A stretch of DNA of 64,000 nucleotides from Poriferisocius sp965200775 (lineage in GTDB: Bacteria > Actinomycetota > Acidimicrobiia > Acidimicrobiales > Bin134). The translations under genes and the position numbers were made by a program. The notes beneath the pieces are model-generated. The model ran no database searches. It worked only from the letters and a program-made list of their open reading frames with translations, and was not told the DNA's origin. Numbering within the stretch: position 1 is the first letter of the stretch; every line of letters starts with the position of its first letter. This document shows positions 8,296-20,686 of this stretch, one piece after another. The stretch is taken from the NCBI GenBank assembly GCA_965200775.1, contig OZ241383.1, forward strand, positions 1,860,001-1,924,000. Reading direction: 5' to 3'.

Positions 8296-9069
8296 ATGAG
8301 TGGAAGGCTGGAAGGCAAGGTGGCGCTCATCACCGGCAGCGCCCGGGGCCAGGGCGAGGCCGAGGCCCGCCGGTTCGTGGCCGAGGGGGCCAAGGTGGCC
8401 ATCACCGACCTCCGGGACGTAGCAGGCGAGCAGTTGGCCGCCGAACTGGGGCCCAACGCGTTCTACCGGCAACTCGATGTAACCCGGGAGGATGACTGGG
8501 ACGGGGCGGTTGCCGCCACGGTGGAGCGGTTCGGGAAGCTGGACATCCTGATCAACAACGCTGGGATTGGTGCGTTCGGCACGCTGGAGGGCCTCGACCT
8601 GAAGACCCACCACGAGATGATCGACATCAACCTCCACGGGGTGTACCTGGGTATGCGAGCGGCCAAGGCGGCTCTGGTGGCCACCGGCAACGGCGCCATC
8701 GTGAACATCTCCTCGATCGACGGCATCGTCGGCGTGCTGGGGATGACCAGCTACTCCGGCAGCAAGTTCGCCGTCACCGGAATGACCCGCTCGGCGGCCA
8801 TCGAACTGGGGCCGTTGGGGGTGCGGGTCAACTCCATCCACCCCGGAGTGATCAACAGCCCGATGGTGCAGGAAGCCCCGCCCGAGACCCTGGCCCGTCT
8901 TCAACGTCTTATGGATATGCAGCCCATCAAACGCATGGGCGAACCCGACGAGATCGCTTCGCTGGCCCTGTTCCTGGCCAGTGACGAGGCCGGCTACATC
9001 ACAGGGGCCCAGTTCGTGATCGACGGCGGGCACTTGGCCGGGCCGTGGCGGGAACACTTCGACGAGTAG
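8296..9069 (+). CDS. SDR-family dehydrogenase (3-alpha/20-beta-hydroxysteroid dehydrogenase-like)
   Basis: 257 residues of classical SDR: TGSARGQGEAEAR cofactor loop, NNAG, catalytic Ser in NISSIDG, Tyr-x3-Lys as YSGSK, and the C-terminal FVIDGGHLAG. The loop with Gln (GQGEAE) is common in the branch containing FabG3/20-beta-hydroxysteroid dehydrogenase. It likely oxidises or reduces a secondary alcohol/ketone with NAD(H). ATG 8296 is chosen over the ATG at 8290 because AAGGAGG (8281-8287) is then at normal spacing. It lies between the Baeyer-Villiger enzyme and the P450 on the same strand. Confidence 0.87.
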   Translation: MSGRLEGKVALITGSARGQGEAEARRFVAEGAKVAITDLRDVAGEQLAAELGPNAFYRQLDVTREDDWDGAVAATVERFGKLDILINNAGIGAFGTLEGLDLKTHHEMIDINLHGVYLGMRAAKAALVATGNGAIVNISSIDGIVGVLGMTSYSGSKFAVTGMTRSAAIELGPLGVRVNSIHPGVINSPMVQEAPPETLARLQRLMDMQPIKRMGEPDEIASLALFLASDEAGYITGAQFVIDGGHLAGPWREHFDE

Positions 9070-9146
9070 CCCCCCAAGCACATTCCCTGGCAAGAACCGG
9101 CAGGAACCAGTAACGGCAATAGCGAGAAACAGCAGAGGACGAAGTG

Positions 9147-10337
9147 ATGACCGACACATTGCCCGCTTTCAACCCCCACAACCCCGAGTACCTGGAGAAA
9201 GGTCTGCCCTTCGAGGAGATGGCCGAGCTGCGCCGGCGGACACCGGTGGCCAAGACCCCGCTGGGCTACTACCTGACCCGCCGCCACGAAGCCGACGAGC
9301 TTCTTTACGCGGTGGAGATGTTCGGCTCCGACATGACACCGGGCACCGGCCTTGCCGGGGTGGAGGAGGTCCCCGCAGAACAGCTTTTCCTGCCCGAGAT
9401 CGACGAGCCGGTACACGGGCAGATCCGCCGCCTTTACAACTCTGCGCTGGGCCCCCACCGCACGGCCAGGATCCAGCCGTTCGTGCGGGAGACCTGTGAG
9501 GGGCTGCTGAACGGGCTGGAAGGCCGGGACCCCTCCGACCTGCACGCCGACTACGCCGTGCCCATCCCCTGCGAGGTGATCGCCCACATCATCGGGCTAC
9601 CGGAAGGAGACGCCGAGAAGCTGAAGGTGTGGTCGTCGGACGGGTCGGTCATGTTCCGGGCCGCCTGCCCCCAATATGCTCCCGACGGCCCGCCCATAAC
9701 CGGCTACCTGACGGACCTGGTGGCCCGAGAGCGCGCCGCTCCCGAGCCCAGCTCACACACGTTCAAGGTGTTCCTTGGTGCCGAGGTGGAAGGGGAGCAG
9801 TTGAGCGACACGGTCATCGCCCACCAGCTTCAAACCATGGTGTTGGGCGGGGTCCACACCACCCGAGGGCTATTGGCCCACTCAATGCACCGGCTCATCA
9901 TGGAACCCGACACATGGGCCGCACTGGAGGCCGACCGGGAACTTATCCCGGTGTTCGTGGAGGAATCACTGCGCCACGACTCGCCCGCTCCGCGGGTGGC
10001 CCGGCGGTGCCTGGCCGACGCCACCCTGGGTGGGGTGGACATGCAGCAGGGCGACTGGGTGGAGGTGGGCCTTGCGTCGGCCAACCGGGACGAAGCCCAG
10101 TACGACCATCCCGAGGACTTCCGGCTCGACCGGCCCGACCCTCTCAACCATGTGGCCTTCGGGGCCGGCGCCCATGTCTGCCCCGGTGCGAGCTTGGCCC
10201 GCCTGGAAGGGGTAACCGCCATCAAGACCCTGCTCGACCGGGTGGCCGCACTCACGCCGGTGGACGGCTACGAGTACCCGCCGCTACCCGCCAACCTGGC
10301 CTACGGAGCCCTCCCCGCCAACATCACCTGGCGCTAA
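9147..10337 (+). CDS. Cytochrome P450
   Basis: 396 residues, the size of a soluble bacterial P450. I-helix GGVHTTRGLL carries the Thr pair, the ExxR salt bridge is in EESLRHD, and the haem Cys loop is FGAGAHVCPGASLARLE. Electrons would come from a ferredoxin and reductase not present here. Start ATG 9147 follows AGAGGACGAAGTG; GTG 9144 is adjacent and cannot be excluded. It ends the plus-strand oxidative cluster and converges on the Fic gene with a 67-bp gap that shows no clear terminator. The substrate is unknown; the neighbours suggest a hydrophobic alcohol or ketone. Confidence 0.92.
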   Translation: MTDTLPAFNPHNPEYLEKGLPFEEMAELRRRTPVAKTPLGYYLTRRHEADELLYAVEMFGSDMTPGTGLAGVEEVPAEQLFLPEIDEPVHGQIRRLYNSALGPHRTARIQPFVRETCEGLLNGLEGRDPSDLHADYAVPIPCEVIAHIIGLPEGDAEKLKVWSSDGSVMFRAACPQYAPDGPPITGYLTDLVARERAAPEPSSHTFKVFLGAEVEGEQLSDTVIAHQLQTMVLGGVHTTRGLLAHSMHRLIMEPDTWAALEADRELIPVFVEESLRHDSPAPRVARRCLADATLGGVDMQQGDWVEVGLASANRDEAQYDHPEDFRLDRPDPLNHVAFGAGAHVCPGASLARLEGVTAIKTLLDRVAALTPVDGYEYPPLPANLAYGALPANITWR

Positions 10338-10404
10338 TCCCGGCTGGATCCCCAAATCAACCACCGGAAAGCCGACAACTGGCCGGGTTCACGTTATTGA
10401 GCCT

Positions 10405-11565
10405 CTAGGGGATCAGGGCATGCAGTTGGGCCGTGCTCGGTCGGATGCCTTCATTGTCCCGCACAATCAGGCCGAGCTTCTCCAGTGCGTTCAGGTCACG
10501 GCTGAGCGTCTTGGCCGTCTTGTCGGCATAGGCCCTGATCACCTCGGGGGAGATGTCGGTAACCTCAGCCCGAGGAGTGCTCCTAGACGGATTAAGTGCC
10601 AGCAGCAACTGAATCTGCCGGCGGCCCGCAGGGGTATCACGCCTCTCAAGTCGCTCTCGCACCAGGTGCTCCCACGCCAACCGGAGTTGCTGTTCCTGAA
10701 TCCAGTGGAGCTGCTCTTGCAGCCCGTCGAAAAACCCGGCAATGGCGTAACTCAGAAACTCCGCTGGACCCGGGGGTGTTCGACGGGTTGAGCTGTCGAG
10801 CACACGGTAGTACTCGGTCCGTGTGGTGTTGAAGTGATTGGCCAGCAGGTGGGCGGCCGGGGACGGCAAGCCGCCGTCCAGTAGGCAGTGCAACTCCAGG
10901 AGACGGGCGGTGCGGCCATTGCCATCTCCGAACGGGTGAATCCAGGCGATGTACAGGTGGGCGAGCATCGCCTTGAGCACGACTCGGACAAAACGGAACG
11001 GGCCACCATCGCCAACCTCAAAGTCGGGACCTTCCAGCCAATCGCACAGCTCCCCTAGCAGGTAGTCGCAGTCTTCTGCAGGTGCTCCCGGGTAGTTCCC
11101 AACACTCACCGAGTGCTCCCGCACCCGACCTGCCACCACCCCTTCCTCCAGCCGCAAGCCCTCAAGCACCTGAGCGTTGTACCGGCAGATGAGTTCAGGG
11201 CTAAGGGATTCGAGCCCCCCGGCCTCAACTTGGCCGGCCAGCAAGTTGCAGGCGCCGATCACGTTATTCACCTCCTGCTTGAGGTACTCCTGGCTGGGCG
11301 GCAGCTGCAGGGTGCCCTCAACCGCGGCCCGTACCTGGGACTCGCTGAGGGTGTTGCCCTCGATGGCGGTAGTGGCCCTTACCCCCTTCACCAGGTACAT
11401 AACCAGCATCTCTTCAGATGTCTCCGACATCAGCGGGGTGAAAGCAATGTGCTCGCAAGCCACCTCAGCACCGCCGAGACGCATCCAATCCTGCGGGTTG
11501 AGCAGCTTGGTCAGGTCGGCTGAGAAGTTTATCCAGGGGTGGGTGTCTTCATATTGCCGTGCCAC
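10405..11565 (-). CDS. Fic-domain protein with built-in inhibitory helix and winged-helix tail
   Basis: 386 residues. The Fic core motif is HPFGDGNGRTARL near residue 208, with all catalytic and phosphate-binding residues present. An N-terminal inhibitory motif of type (S/T)xxxE(G/N), TTAIEGN, lies near residue 70, so this is a self-inhibited (class II) Fic expected to AMPylate a protein hydroxyl when relieved. The C-terminus (about 300-386) looks like a winged helix (VIRAYADKTAKTLSRDLNAL). GTG 11565 is supported by TAGGCT 7 nt upstream. No separate antitoxin gene is next to it; a nitroreductase gene lies upstream on the same strand. Confidence 0.9.
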   Translation of the reverse strand: MARQYEDTHPWINFSADLTKLLNPQDWMRLGGAEVACEHIAFTPLMSETSEEMLVMYLVKGVRATTAIEGNTLSESQVRAAVEGTLQLPPSQEYLKQEVNNVIGACNLLAGQVEAGGLESLSPELICRYNAQVLEGLRLEEGVVAGRVREHSVSVGNYPGAPAEDCDYLLGELCDWLEGPDFEVGDGGPFRFVRVVLKAMLAHLYIAWIHPFGDGNGRTARLLELHCLLDGGLPSPAAHLLANHFNTTRTEYYRVLDSSTRRTPPGPAEFLSYAIAGFFDGLQEQLHWIQEQQLRLAWEHLVRERLERRDTPAGRRQIQLLLALNPSRSTPRAEVTDISPEVIRAYADKTAKTLSRDLNALEKLGLIVRDNEGIRPSTAQLHALIP

Positions 11566-11572
11566 AAACCCC

Positions 11573-11578
11573 AGCCTA
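11573..11578 (-). promoter_or_regulatory. -10-like hexamer TAGGCT before the Fic gene
   Basis: TAGGCT on the minus strand, 7 nt from GTG 11565; decides the Fic start. Confidence 0.4.
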
Positions 11579-11691
11579 GCCTCACGAAGTCAGATTTCAA
11601 GACCGTTTTTGTCCCTTCCGCTGTCCAGACCCTTGTCCACAGCTATGTCCCTTGCTCTGTCCCACCCCGATTGCTCAGTCGCTCCCCCCGG

Positions 11692-12366
11692 CTACGGCCA
11701 GGCGGGGTTCCAGCGGTTGTAGGCGAGCACTTCCGACACCGGGTGGCGAGAAGCAGGCCGGAAGTCGGTGCCGATGGTGTAGGCCACCGGGAACATCCCG
11801 GCCTGGATGTGGGTGTCGTAGGGGATTCCCAGCAAATCGGCCATCTCCTGCTCCCGCAGCAGGTGGATGGTGGTCCAGACGCTGCCCAGTCCCCGGCTCC
11901 GCAGGGCCAGCATGAAGCTCCACACCGCCGGGGCTATCGACCCCCATTGGCTGGCGTGATGGAAGGTCTGGCCCAGGCCGGAGCGCAGCACCCCGAACCT
12001 GTCAATCATCACAGGCACAAGCAGGGCCGGTACCCGGTGCAGGTTCTCACGCAGGTGGGCCACCGATTCGCCGATCTGCACCATCCGGTCCCCGTGACGG
12101 TCGTAGTGCTCCCGGCCCGCGTCAATGTCTTCGGAGTACTGGGCCATCGCCACCTTGAAAATGTCGGCCGCAGCTTCGATGGTGGCCCGGTCGTCCACCA
12201 CCAGCCACCGCCACTTCTGGTGGTTCGACCCTGTCGGAGCCTGCAAGGCCAACTCCAGGCACTCCTCCACCACCGCTCGCTCCACCGGACGCTCCAGGTC
12301 CAGGCGCTTTCGCACCGCTCGGGTGGTGGTCAACAGCTCGTCGATGCTCAGGTCCAAAACAGCCAT
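11692..12366 (-). CDS. Nitroreductase-family flavoprotein
   Basis: 224 residues of the FMN-dependent nitroreductase fold: RAVRKRLDL near residue 16 (FMN phosphate contact), LALQAPTGSNHQKWRWLVV near 50 (the APTGSN loop), and a C-terminal LGIPYDTHIQAGMFPVAYTIG segment. Members reduce nitroaromatics, quinones or enones with NAD(P)H, or act as flavin-dependent dehydrogenases. TACGAT lies 6 nt before ATG 12366. It is divergently arranged with the alcohol dehydrogenase gene at 12462, the two promoter-like hexamers being about 70 bp apart. Its natural substrate is unknown. Confidence 0.86.
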   Translation of the reverse strand: MAVLDLSIDELLTTTRAVRKRLDLERPVERAVVEECLELALQAPTGSNHQKWRWLVVDDRATIEAAADIFKVAMAQYSEDIDAGREHYDRHGDRMVQIGESVAHLRENLHRVPALLVPVMIDRFGVLRSGLGQTFHHASQWGSIAPAVWSFMLALRSRGLGSVWTTIHLLREQEMADLLGIPYDTHIQAGMFPVAYTIGTDFRPASRHPVSEVLAYNRWNPAWP

Positions 12367-12372
12367 GCCCGC

Positions 12373-12378
12373 ATCGTA
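12373..12378 (-). promoter_or_regulatory. -10-like hexamer TACGAT before the nitroreductase
   Basis: TACGAT on the minus strand, 6 nt before ATG 12366; half of a divergent promoter pair with 12449-12454. Confidence 0.5.
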
Positions 12379-12448
12379 AGGTCACCGAGCCGAAGAGCGC
12401 ACCGATTGGCTCACAAGCGGTCACCCCAGGCCGGTCGGGCTTGCAACG

Positions 12449-12454
12449 TAGAAT
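12449..12454 (+). promoter_or_regulatory. -10-like hexamer TAGAAT before the alcohol dehydrogenase
   Basis: TAGAAT, 7 nt before GTG 12462; divergent partner of 12373-12378. Confidence 0.5.
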
Positions 12455-12461
12455 CACCAGG

Positions 12462-13547
12462 GTGGGCAGCGCAGTAAGGGCAGCGGTGCAGGTCGGGCCA
12501 GAGCAGCTCGAGATGCAGGAGTTCGCCCGACCTCCGGTGGGCGACGACGAAGCCCTGCTGCGCATCGAGGCCTGCGGCATCTGCGGTACCGATGTCGAGA
12601 CCTACTCGGGCGGGGTGCCGCTGGCCTACCCGGTGATCCCCGGCCACGAGCCGGTTGGAATTGTCGAGGAGGTTGGCGAGCGATACGCGGCCCGCTGGGG
12701 TTTGAAGCCCGGCGACCGGGTGGTGGCCCAAGCCGATTACGGGTGCGGCCGCTGCCGGGCGTGTCTCGACCAGCAGATGTGTCTGGTAGCACCGGGTAAC
12801 CACGGCTTCACCCCCACCAGCCAGGCTCCGGCCCTATGGGGCGGCTATGCCGAGATGATGTACCTGGCCCCCGGGTCTGTCCCCCACAAGATCGACAGCT
12901 CGGTGCCGCCCCGCATCGCCGCGCTGTACAACCCGCTGGGCGCGGGATTCGCCTGGGCGGTGTCGGCCCCTCGCCTGCGCTACGGCGATACCGTTGCCGT
13001 GCTCGGACCGGGACAGCGAGGTTTGGCCTGCGTGATCGCTGCCCGAGCCGCGGGAGCGCAACGTGTGTTCGTAACCGGCCTGGGGTCGCAGGATGCCCAC
13101 AAGCTGGCCCTAGCTCGCGATTTCGGGGCCGAGATCGTCATCGACGTGGAACACGACAACCCGGTCGAGCGGGTCCTGGCCGCAACCGGCGGGCGGGGTG
13201 TCGACATCGTGGTGGACACCACCCCCCACGCCACCGGACCGGTGATCGACGCTGTGTACATGGCCCGTCCTGGGGGCACCATCGTGCTAGCCGGTCTGAA
13301 GGGTCGGGGCAACGGGGTTCCCGGCTTCCCGTCCGACGACGTGGCCATGCGCTACCAGACCATCATCGGGGTGCGCACTGTTGACTACCACAGCTACCGC
13401 CAGGCGGTGCGGCTCATCGAGTCGGGATCAATCCCGGTTGAGCGCCTGCATACCCACCATTTCCCGCTCGACCAGGCGGCAGCCGCGGTTGACGCCCTCA
13501 GCCGAGCAAGCGAACGCCAGGCTGTCTCCATTACCGTTGAGCCCTGA
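12462..13547 (+). CDS. Zinc-dependent MDR alcohol dehydrogenase
   Basis: 361 residues. The catalytic zinc site opens with CGICGTDVE and the GHEPVGIV motif; the structural zinc lobe has YGCGRCRACLDQQMC. A Rossmann domain follows near residue 180 (VAVLGPGQRGLACVIAARAAG, one Gly of GxGxxG replaced). It should oxidise a primary or secondary alcohol, or a threonine/sorbitol-like polyol, with NAD(P). Start GTG 12462 is set by the hexamer 7 nt upstream; a TTG at 12441 would extend it. An amidohydrolase gene with its own RBS begins 49 nt downstream. Confidence 0.88.
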   Translation: MGSAVRAAVQVGPEQLEMQEFARPPVGDDEALLRIEACGICGTDVETYSGGVPLAYPVIPGHEPVGIVEEVGERYAARWGLKPGDRVVAQADYGCGRCRACLDQQMCLVAPGNHGFTPTSQAPALWGGYAEMMYLAPGSVPHKIDSSVPPRIAALYNPLGAGFAWAVSAPRLRYGDTVAVLGPGQRGLACVIAARAAGAQRVFVTGLGSQDAHKLALARDFGAEIVIDVEHDNPVERVLAATGGRGVDIVVDTTPHATGPVIDAVYMARPGGTIVLAGLKGRGNGVPGFPSDDVAMRYQTIIGVRTVDYHSYRQAVRLIESGSIPVERLHTHHFPLDQAAAAVDALSRASERQAVSITVEP

Positions 13548-13596
13548 GTTCGAGCCAGAGCCTAAACTCTCCAGCACCAATCCATCAAGGAGCATC

Positions 13597-14880
13597 GTGA
13601 ACCCCGACGACCTCATCCTGATCAGCGTCGACGACCACATCGCCGAGCCTGCCGACATGTTCGAGAACCATGTGCCGCAGAAGTACAAGGAGCACGTCCC
13701 CAGGGTTGTCGTGGAGGACAGCGGGCGCGAGCAGTGGTACTACGGCAAGCTGCCGGGGCGGAACCTGGGGCTCAACGCGGTGGCCGGTAAGCCCCGGGAG
13801 TTCTACAACCTCGACGCCAGCCGCTACGACGAGATGCGCCCCGGTTGCTACGACGTTCACGAGCGGGTGCGCGACATGAACGCCGGGGGCCATCTGGCCG
13901 GGCTGAACTTCCCCAACTGGACCGGGTTCTCCGGCCAGGTGCTCAACGAGGGGCCCGACCCCGACATCAACGAGGTGATGATCAAGGCCTACAACGACTG
14001 GCACGTCTACGAGTGGGCCGGCGCTTACCCCGACCGGTTCATTCCGTGCGGCATCCTGCCGTTGTTCGATACGGATCGGGCGGCGGCCGAGGTGCGGCGC
14101 CTGGCCGACATGGGCTGCCACGCGGTGACGTTCTCGGAGAACCCGGCAGCGTTGGGGATGCCGTCGATTCACTCCGGGGCATGGGATCCCCTGTTCGCGG
14201 CGTGCTGCGACGTGGGCACAGTGCTGTGTTGCCATCTCGGGTCGTCGTCTCGAGGCGTGGGGGCGTCGCCCGACGCCCCGGCCAGCGTGCAGATGACCAT
14301 CACCTCGGCCACCACGATTTCCACGCTGGTGGAGCTGCTGTGGGCCGAGTTCTGGGACCGCTTCCCCGACCTGAAGTTCTCCCTCACCGAGGGCGACATC
14401 GGGTGGATCCCGTACTTCCTGTGGCGGGCCGAGCATGTGCAAGACCGCCACTCGGGCTGGACCCAGCACACCTTCGGCGCCGACAGCAGCCCCACCGGTA
14501 TCTTTCGTAACCACATCCTGTGCTGCTTCATCAACGACCGCATCGGCGTAAAGCTGCTCGACGAGTTCAACATCGACAACCTGAGCTGGGAGTCCGACTA
14601 CCCCCACTCCGACGGCACCTGGCCGCAGTCGCCGGAATACGTTGCCAAGCTGTTCGACGGCCTCCCCGAGGACGTGGTGGCCAAGATCACCCACAAGAAC
14701 GCCATGCGCCATTACCAGTTCGACCCCTTCGCTCACCGCCCGCCCGAGAAATGCACCGCCGCCGCTCTGCGAGCCGAGTCGCCCGACGTTGACGTGGTAA
14801 CCAGGGTCGGCCGCCCCGCCGATGAGCGAGACCTGGCCATCTGGAAGAGCATCACCACCGGCGGTTGGAAACGGGACTAG
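13597..14880 (+). CDS. Amidohydrolase-2 family metal-dependent hydrolase (paralogue 1)
   Basis: 427 residues of the TIM-barrel amidohydrolase-2 family (decarboxylases such as ACMSD, and hydrolases). The N-terminal metal motif is ISVDDHIAEPADMFENHVP; the late barrel motif is WESDYPHSDGTWP. It is clearly paralogous to the protein at 29306-30577, with the same order of motifs. GTG 13597 has AAGGAG 4-5 nt upstream, and TAAACT at 13563-13568 is a likely -10 giving a short leader. Paralogue 2 is followed directly by an acyl-CoA ligase; here the restriction-modification locus begins 18 nt after the stop, as if that locus had been inserted behind the gene. Confidence 0.87.
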   Translation: MNPDDLILISVDDHIAEPADMFENHVPQKYKEHVPRVVVEDSGREQWYYGKLPGRNLGLNAVAGKPREFYNLDASRYDEMRPGCYDVHERVRDMNAGGHLAGLNFPNWTGFSGQVLNEGPDPDINEVMIKAYNDWHVYEWAGAYPDRFIPCGILPLFDTDRAAAEVRRLADMGCHAVTFSENPAALGMPSIHSGAWDPLFAACCDVGTVLCCHLGSSSRGVGASPDAPASVQMTITSATTISTLVELLWAEFWDRFPDLKFSLTEGDIGWIPYFLWRAEHVQDRHSGWTQHTFGADSSPTGIFRNHILCCFINDRIGVKLLDEFNIDNLSWESDYPHSDGTWPQSPEYVAKLFDGLPEDVVAKITHKNAMRHYQFDPFAHRPPEKCTAAALRAESPDVDVVTRVGRPADERDLAIWKSITTGGWKRD

Positions 14881-14898
14881 GCGAAACAACAAACTCAT

Positions 14899-15720
14899 AT
14901 GACCGCTGACACTCCGCTGTTCGAGGCCGACCCGGCGTCGGAGGACGACGGCGACAACATCACCGACTGGTGCCTGAACCAATTTCGGGACCACTACCGC
15001 TCGGAGTCGATCACCAAGGACGATATCTGGGAGTACATGTACGGGGTGATGCACGCCCCAGACTGGCGGGAGCGCTACAAACACGACCTTCAGCGCAACC
15101 TTCCACGCATCCCGCTGGCGGCTGATTTCGAGGCTTTCCGGTTGGCGGGCCGGGAACTGATGGAGCTGCACGTGGGCTACGAGACCTGCCCCGAGGCAGA
15201 TCTGACCGTCGAGTTGAACGACCAGCTCACCTTGTCCGGCTCACGGGGGGGGGGGGGGGGGGACCCCTTCTGAACTAGGGGCTCCCGCCGGAAAACACCC
15301 CGAGGCTCCTGGGCACGACCCGGAGGTCTATCGCATCCAGAAGGTGATGCGTTGGGGCAAGAAGCCCAATCCCGAAGATCCCGAGGGGTGCCAAGTCACC
15401 GACAAGTCGGTGCTGCACATCAACGACCGCTGCAAGCTGGTGGGCATCCCTCCATCGGCCCATGAGTACACGGTGTCGGAGCGCTCACCGTTGGAGTGGG
15501 CGGTGGACAGCCTGAAACACAAGCACGACAAGGCCTCGGGAATCACCGACGATCCGAACGGTTGGTGGGTGTGGGCCGATGATCCTTTCGAGTTGATCCG
15601 CCACCTGCGCCGGCTCGCCTATGTGGGCATCCGGTCGGCTGAGATCATCGCCGCCCTGCCCCTGGCGTTGGACGACGATCCCGGCCCCCGAACCGTGCAA
15701 CAACACCCTGGCAAGGAGTA
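14899..15720 (+). CDS. Detached C-terminal (specificity) part of a type ISP restriction-modification enzyme, out of frame at a poly-G tract
   Basis: The frame starting at ATG 14899 carries DNITDWCLNQFRDHY, IWEYMYGVMHAPDWRERYK, RNLPRIPL and AGRELMELHVGYETCPE, the conserved C-terminal block of single-chain type ISP enzymes (LlaGI/LlaBIII family). It stops at 15273 just after 18 Gs. The +1 frame after the Gs continues the same domain (VYRIQKVMRWGKKPN, LHINDRCKLVGIP, LEWAVDSLKHKHDKASG, DDPFELIRHLRRLAYVGIR) to TAG 15720. Removing one G (17), or having 20, gives one 273-residue protein. In known enzymes this part follows the methyltransferase; here it lies upstream of it. Its stop overlaps the RBS of the next gene (AAGGAG, ATG 15726), so the order looks established. 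No RBS or -10 is evident before 14899; transcription may come from the amidohydrolase. Confidence 0.82.
15245..15262 (+). repeat. 18-G homopolymer, putative on/off phase switch
   Basis: Eighteen consecutive Gs inside the C-terminal type ISP ORF. With 18 or 19 Gs the frame closes within a few codons (DPF or GPLLN then stop); with 17 or 20 it continues for 150 codons of conserved sequence. Homopolymers of this length mutate quickly by slippage, and are also common sites of sequencing error. Confidence 0.85.
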
Positions 15721-15725
15721 GTGAG

Positions 15726-20089
<4,364 letters not shown>

Positions 20090-20099
<10 letters not shown>

Positions 20100-20215
20100 T
20101 CACCGGCACATCGAACATGACTTTCCAGGCACTGACCACGGACACGCTCCCCGACCTAGCATCAATCAAGGGGTCTCAGCAGACCCGAGCATTGCCTCGT
20201 CAAGTGACGCGCTGA
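20090..20215 (+). other. Alternative C-terminal module B
   Basis: Encodes AILITGTSNMTFQALTTD, LPDLASIKGSQQTRALPR, then QVTR and TGA. Frame is that reached with 14 GA units; the product would carry about 38 residues translated out of frame from the module A region before B. Same spacing of conserved residues as A, C, D and E. Confidence 0.72.
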
Positions 20216-20230
20216 CCCCCCCCCCCCCCC
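20216..20230 (+). repeat. 15-C homopolymer, putative frame selector 2
   Basis: Fifteen Cs directly after the TGA of module B. A ribosome in the third frame passes through it. With 15 Cs that frame runs to module E; with 16 it enters module C; with 14 it enters module D. All three downstream frames are open. Confidence 0.85.
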
Positions 20231-20231
20231 A

Positions 20232-20360
20232 GCAATTCTCGTCACGGCAACAAACAACCGCGCGATCTTTGGAACGCTGGCCACATCAATCGTCCACGAC
20301 CTCTGCGCGGTCGGAACCAATCAGCCCGCACGCGGCCTCCCCAGACAGCGATACTCATGA
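20232..20360 (+). other. Alternative C-terminal module C
   Basis: Encodes AILVTATNNRAIFGTLATS, IVHDLCAVGTNQPARGLPR, then QRYS and TGA at 20358-20360. Reached only through the poly-C tract with a one-base change (16 Cs) after a GA change. Its last 13 bases are shared, in another frame, with module D. Confidence 0.72.
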
Positions 20361-20485
20361 CCAGCCCATCCAACATGGCGGTGTTCACAATTCTCGCTAC
20401 ACGGACCATCCCCGATCTCCACGCCGTAGCAGCCGGCCAGACAACCCGGACGCTGCCCCGAGCCCTCCCCCAGCAGCAATCCTGA
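20348..20485 (+). other. Alternative C-terminal module D
   Basis: Encodes AILMTSPSNMAVFTILATR, TIPDLHAVAAGQTTRTLPR, then ALPQQQS and TGA at 20483-20485. Reached with 14 Cs. The frame is open back to the C tract without a stop. Confidence 0.72.
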
Positions 20486-20586
20486 TCAGCAGCCCCTCCA
20501 ACCGCACCCGATTCGCAGCACTGGCCACCCCCGTCCTACCCGACCTCCACGCCATCGACCCCGCCGACCGAGCCCTCCCCCGATAG
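20476..20586 (+). other. Alternative C-terminal module E
   Basis: Encodes AILISSPSNRTRFAALATP, VLPDLHAIDPADRALPR and TAG at 20584-20586. Reached with 16 (or 13) GA units and 15 Cs; the frame is open all the way from before the GA tract. It is the last copy of the array. Confidence 0.72.
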
Positions 20587-20686
20587 AGCTCCACTCGGGG
20601 CCTCCAGCCTCCCGCACCTGCCCACTGCAGGCAGTATATGTCACACCCCGTTGTACCGTGATCTCATGACAGTCACAGACCCATAA
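20587..20686 (+). promoter_or_regulatory. Intergenic region with a leaderless 6-codon ORF abutting the next start
   Basis: TACCGT at 20654-20659 lies 6 nt before an ATG at 20666 that opens a 6-codon ORF (MTVTDP, TAA). That stop is directly followed by the ATG of the membrane-protein gene at 20687. This arrangement would let terminating ribosomes restart at 20687. Nothing else is recognised here. Confidence 0.4.

Noticed and set aside
13585..15171. 528-codon minus-strand ORF
   Set aside because: Antisense shadow of the amidohydrolase and the R-M C-terminal ORF.
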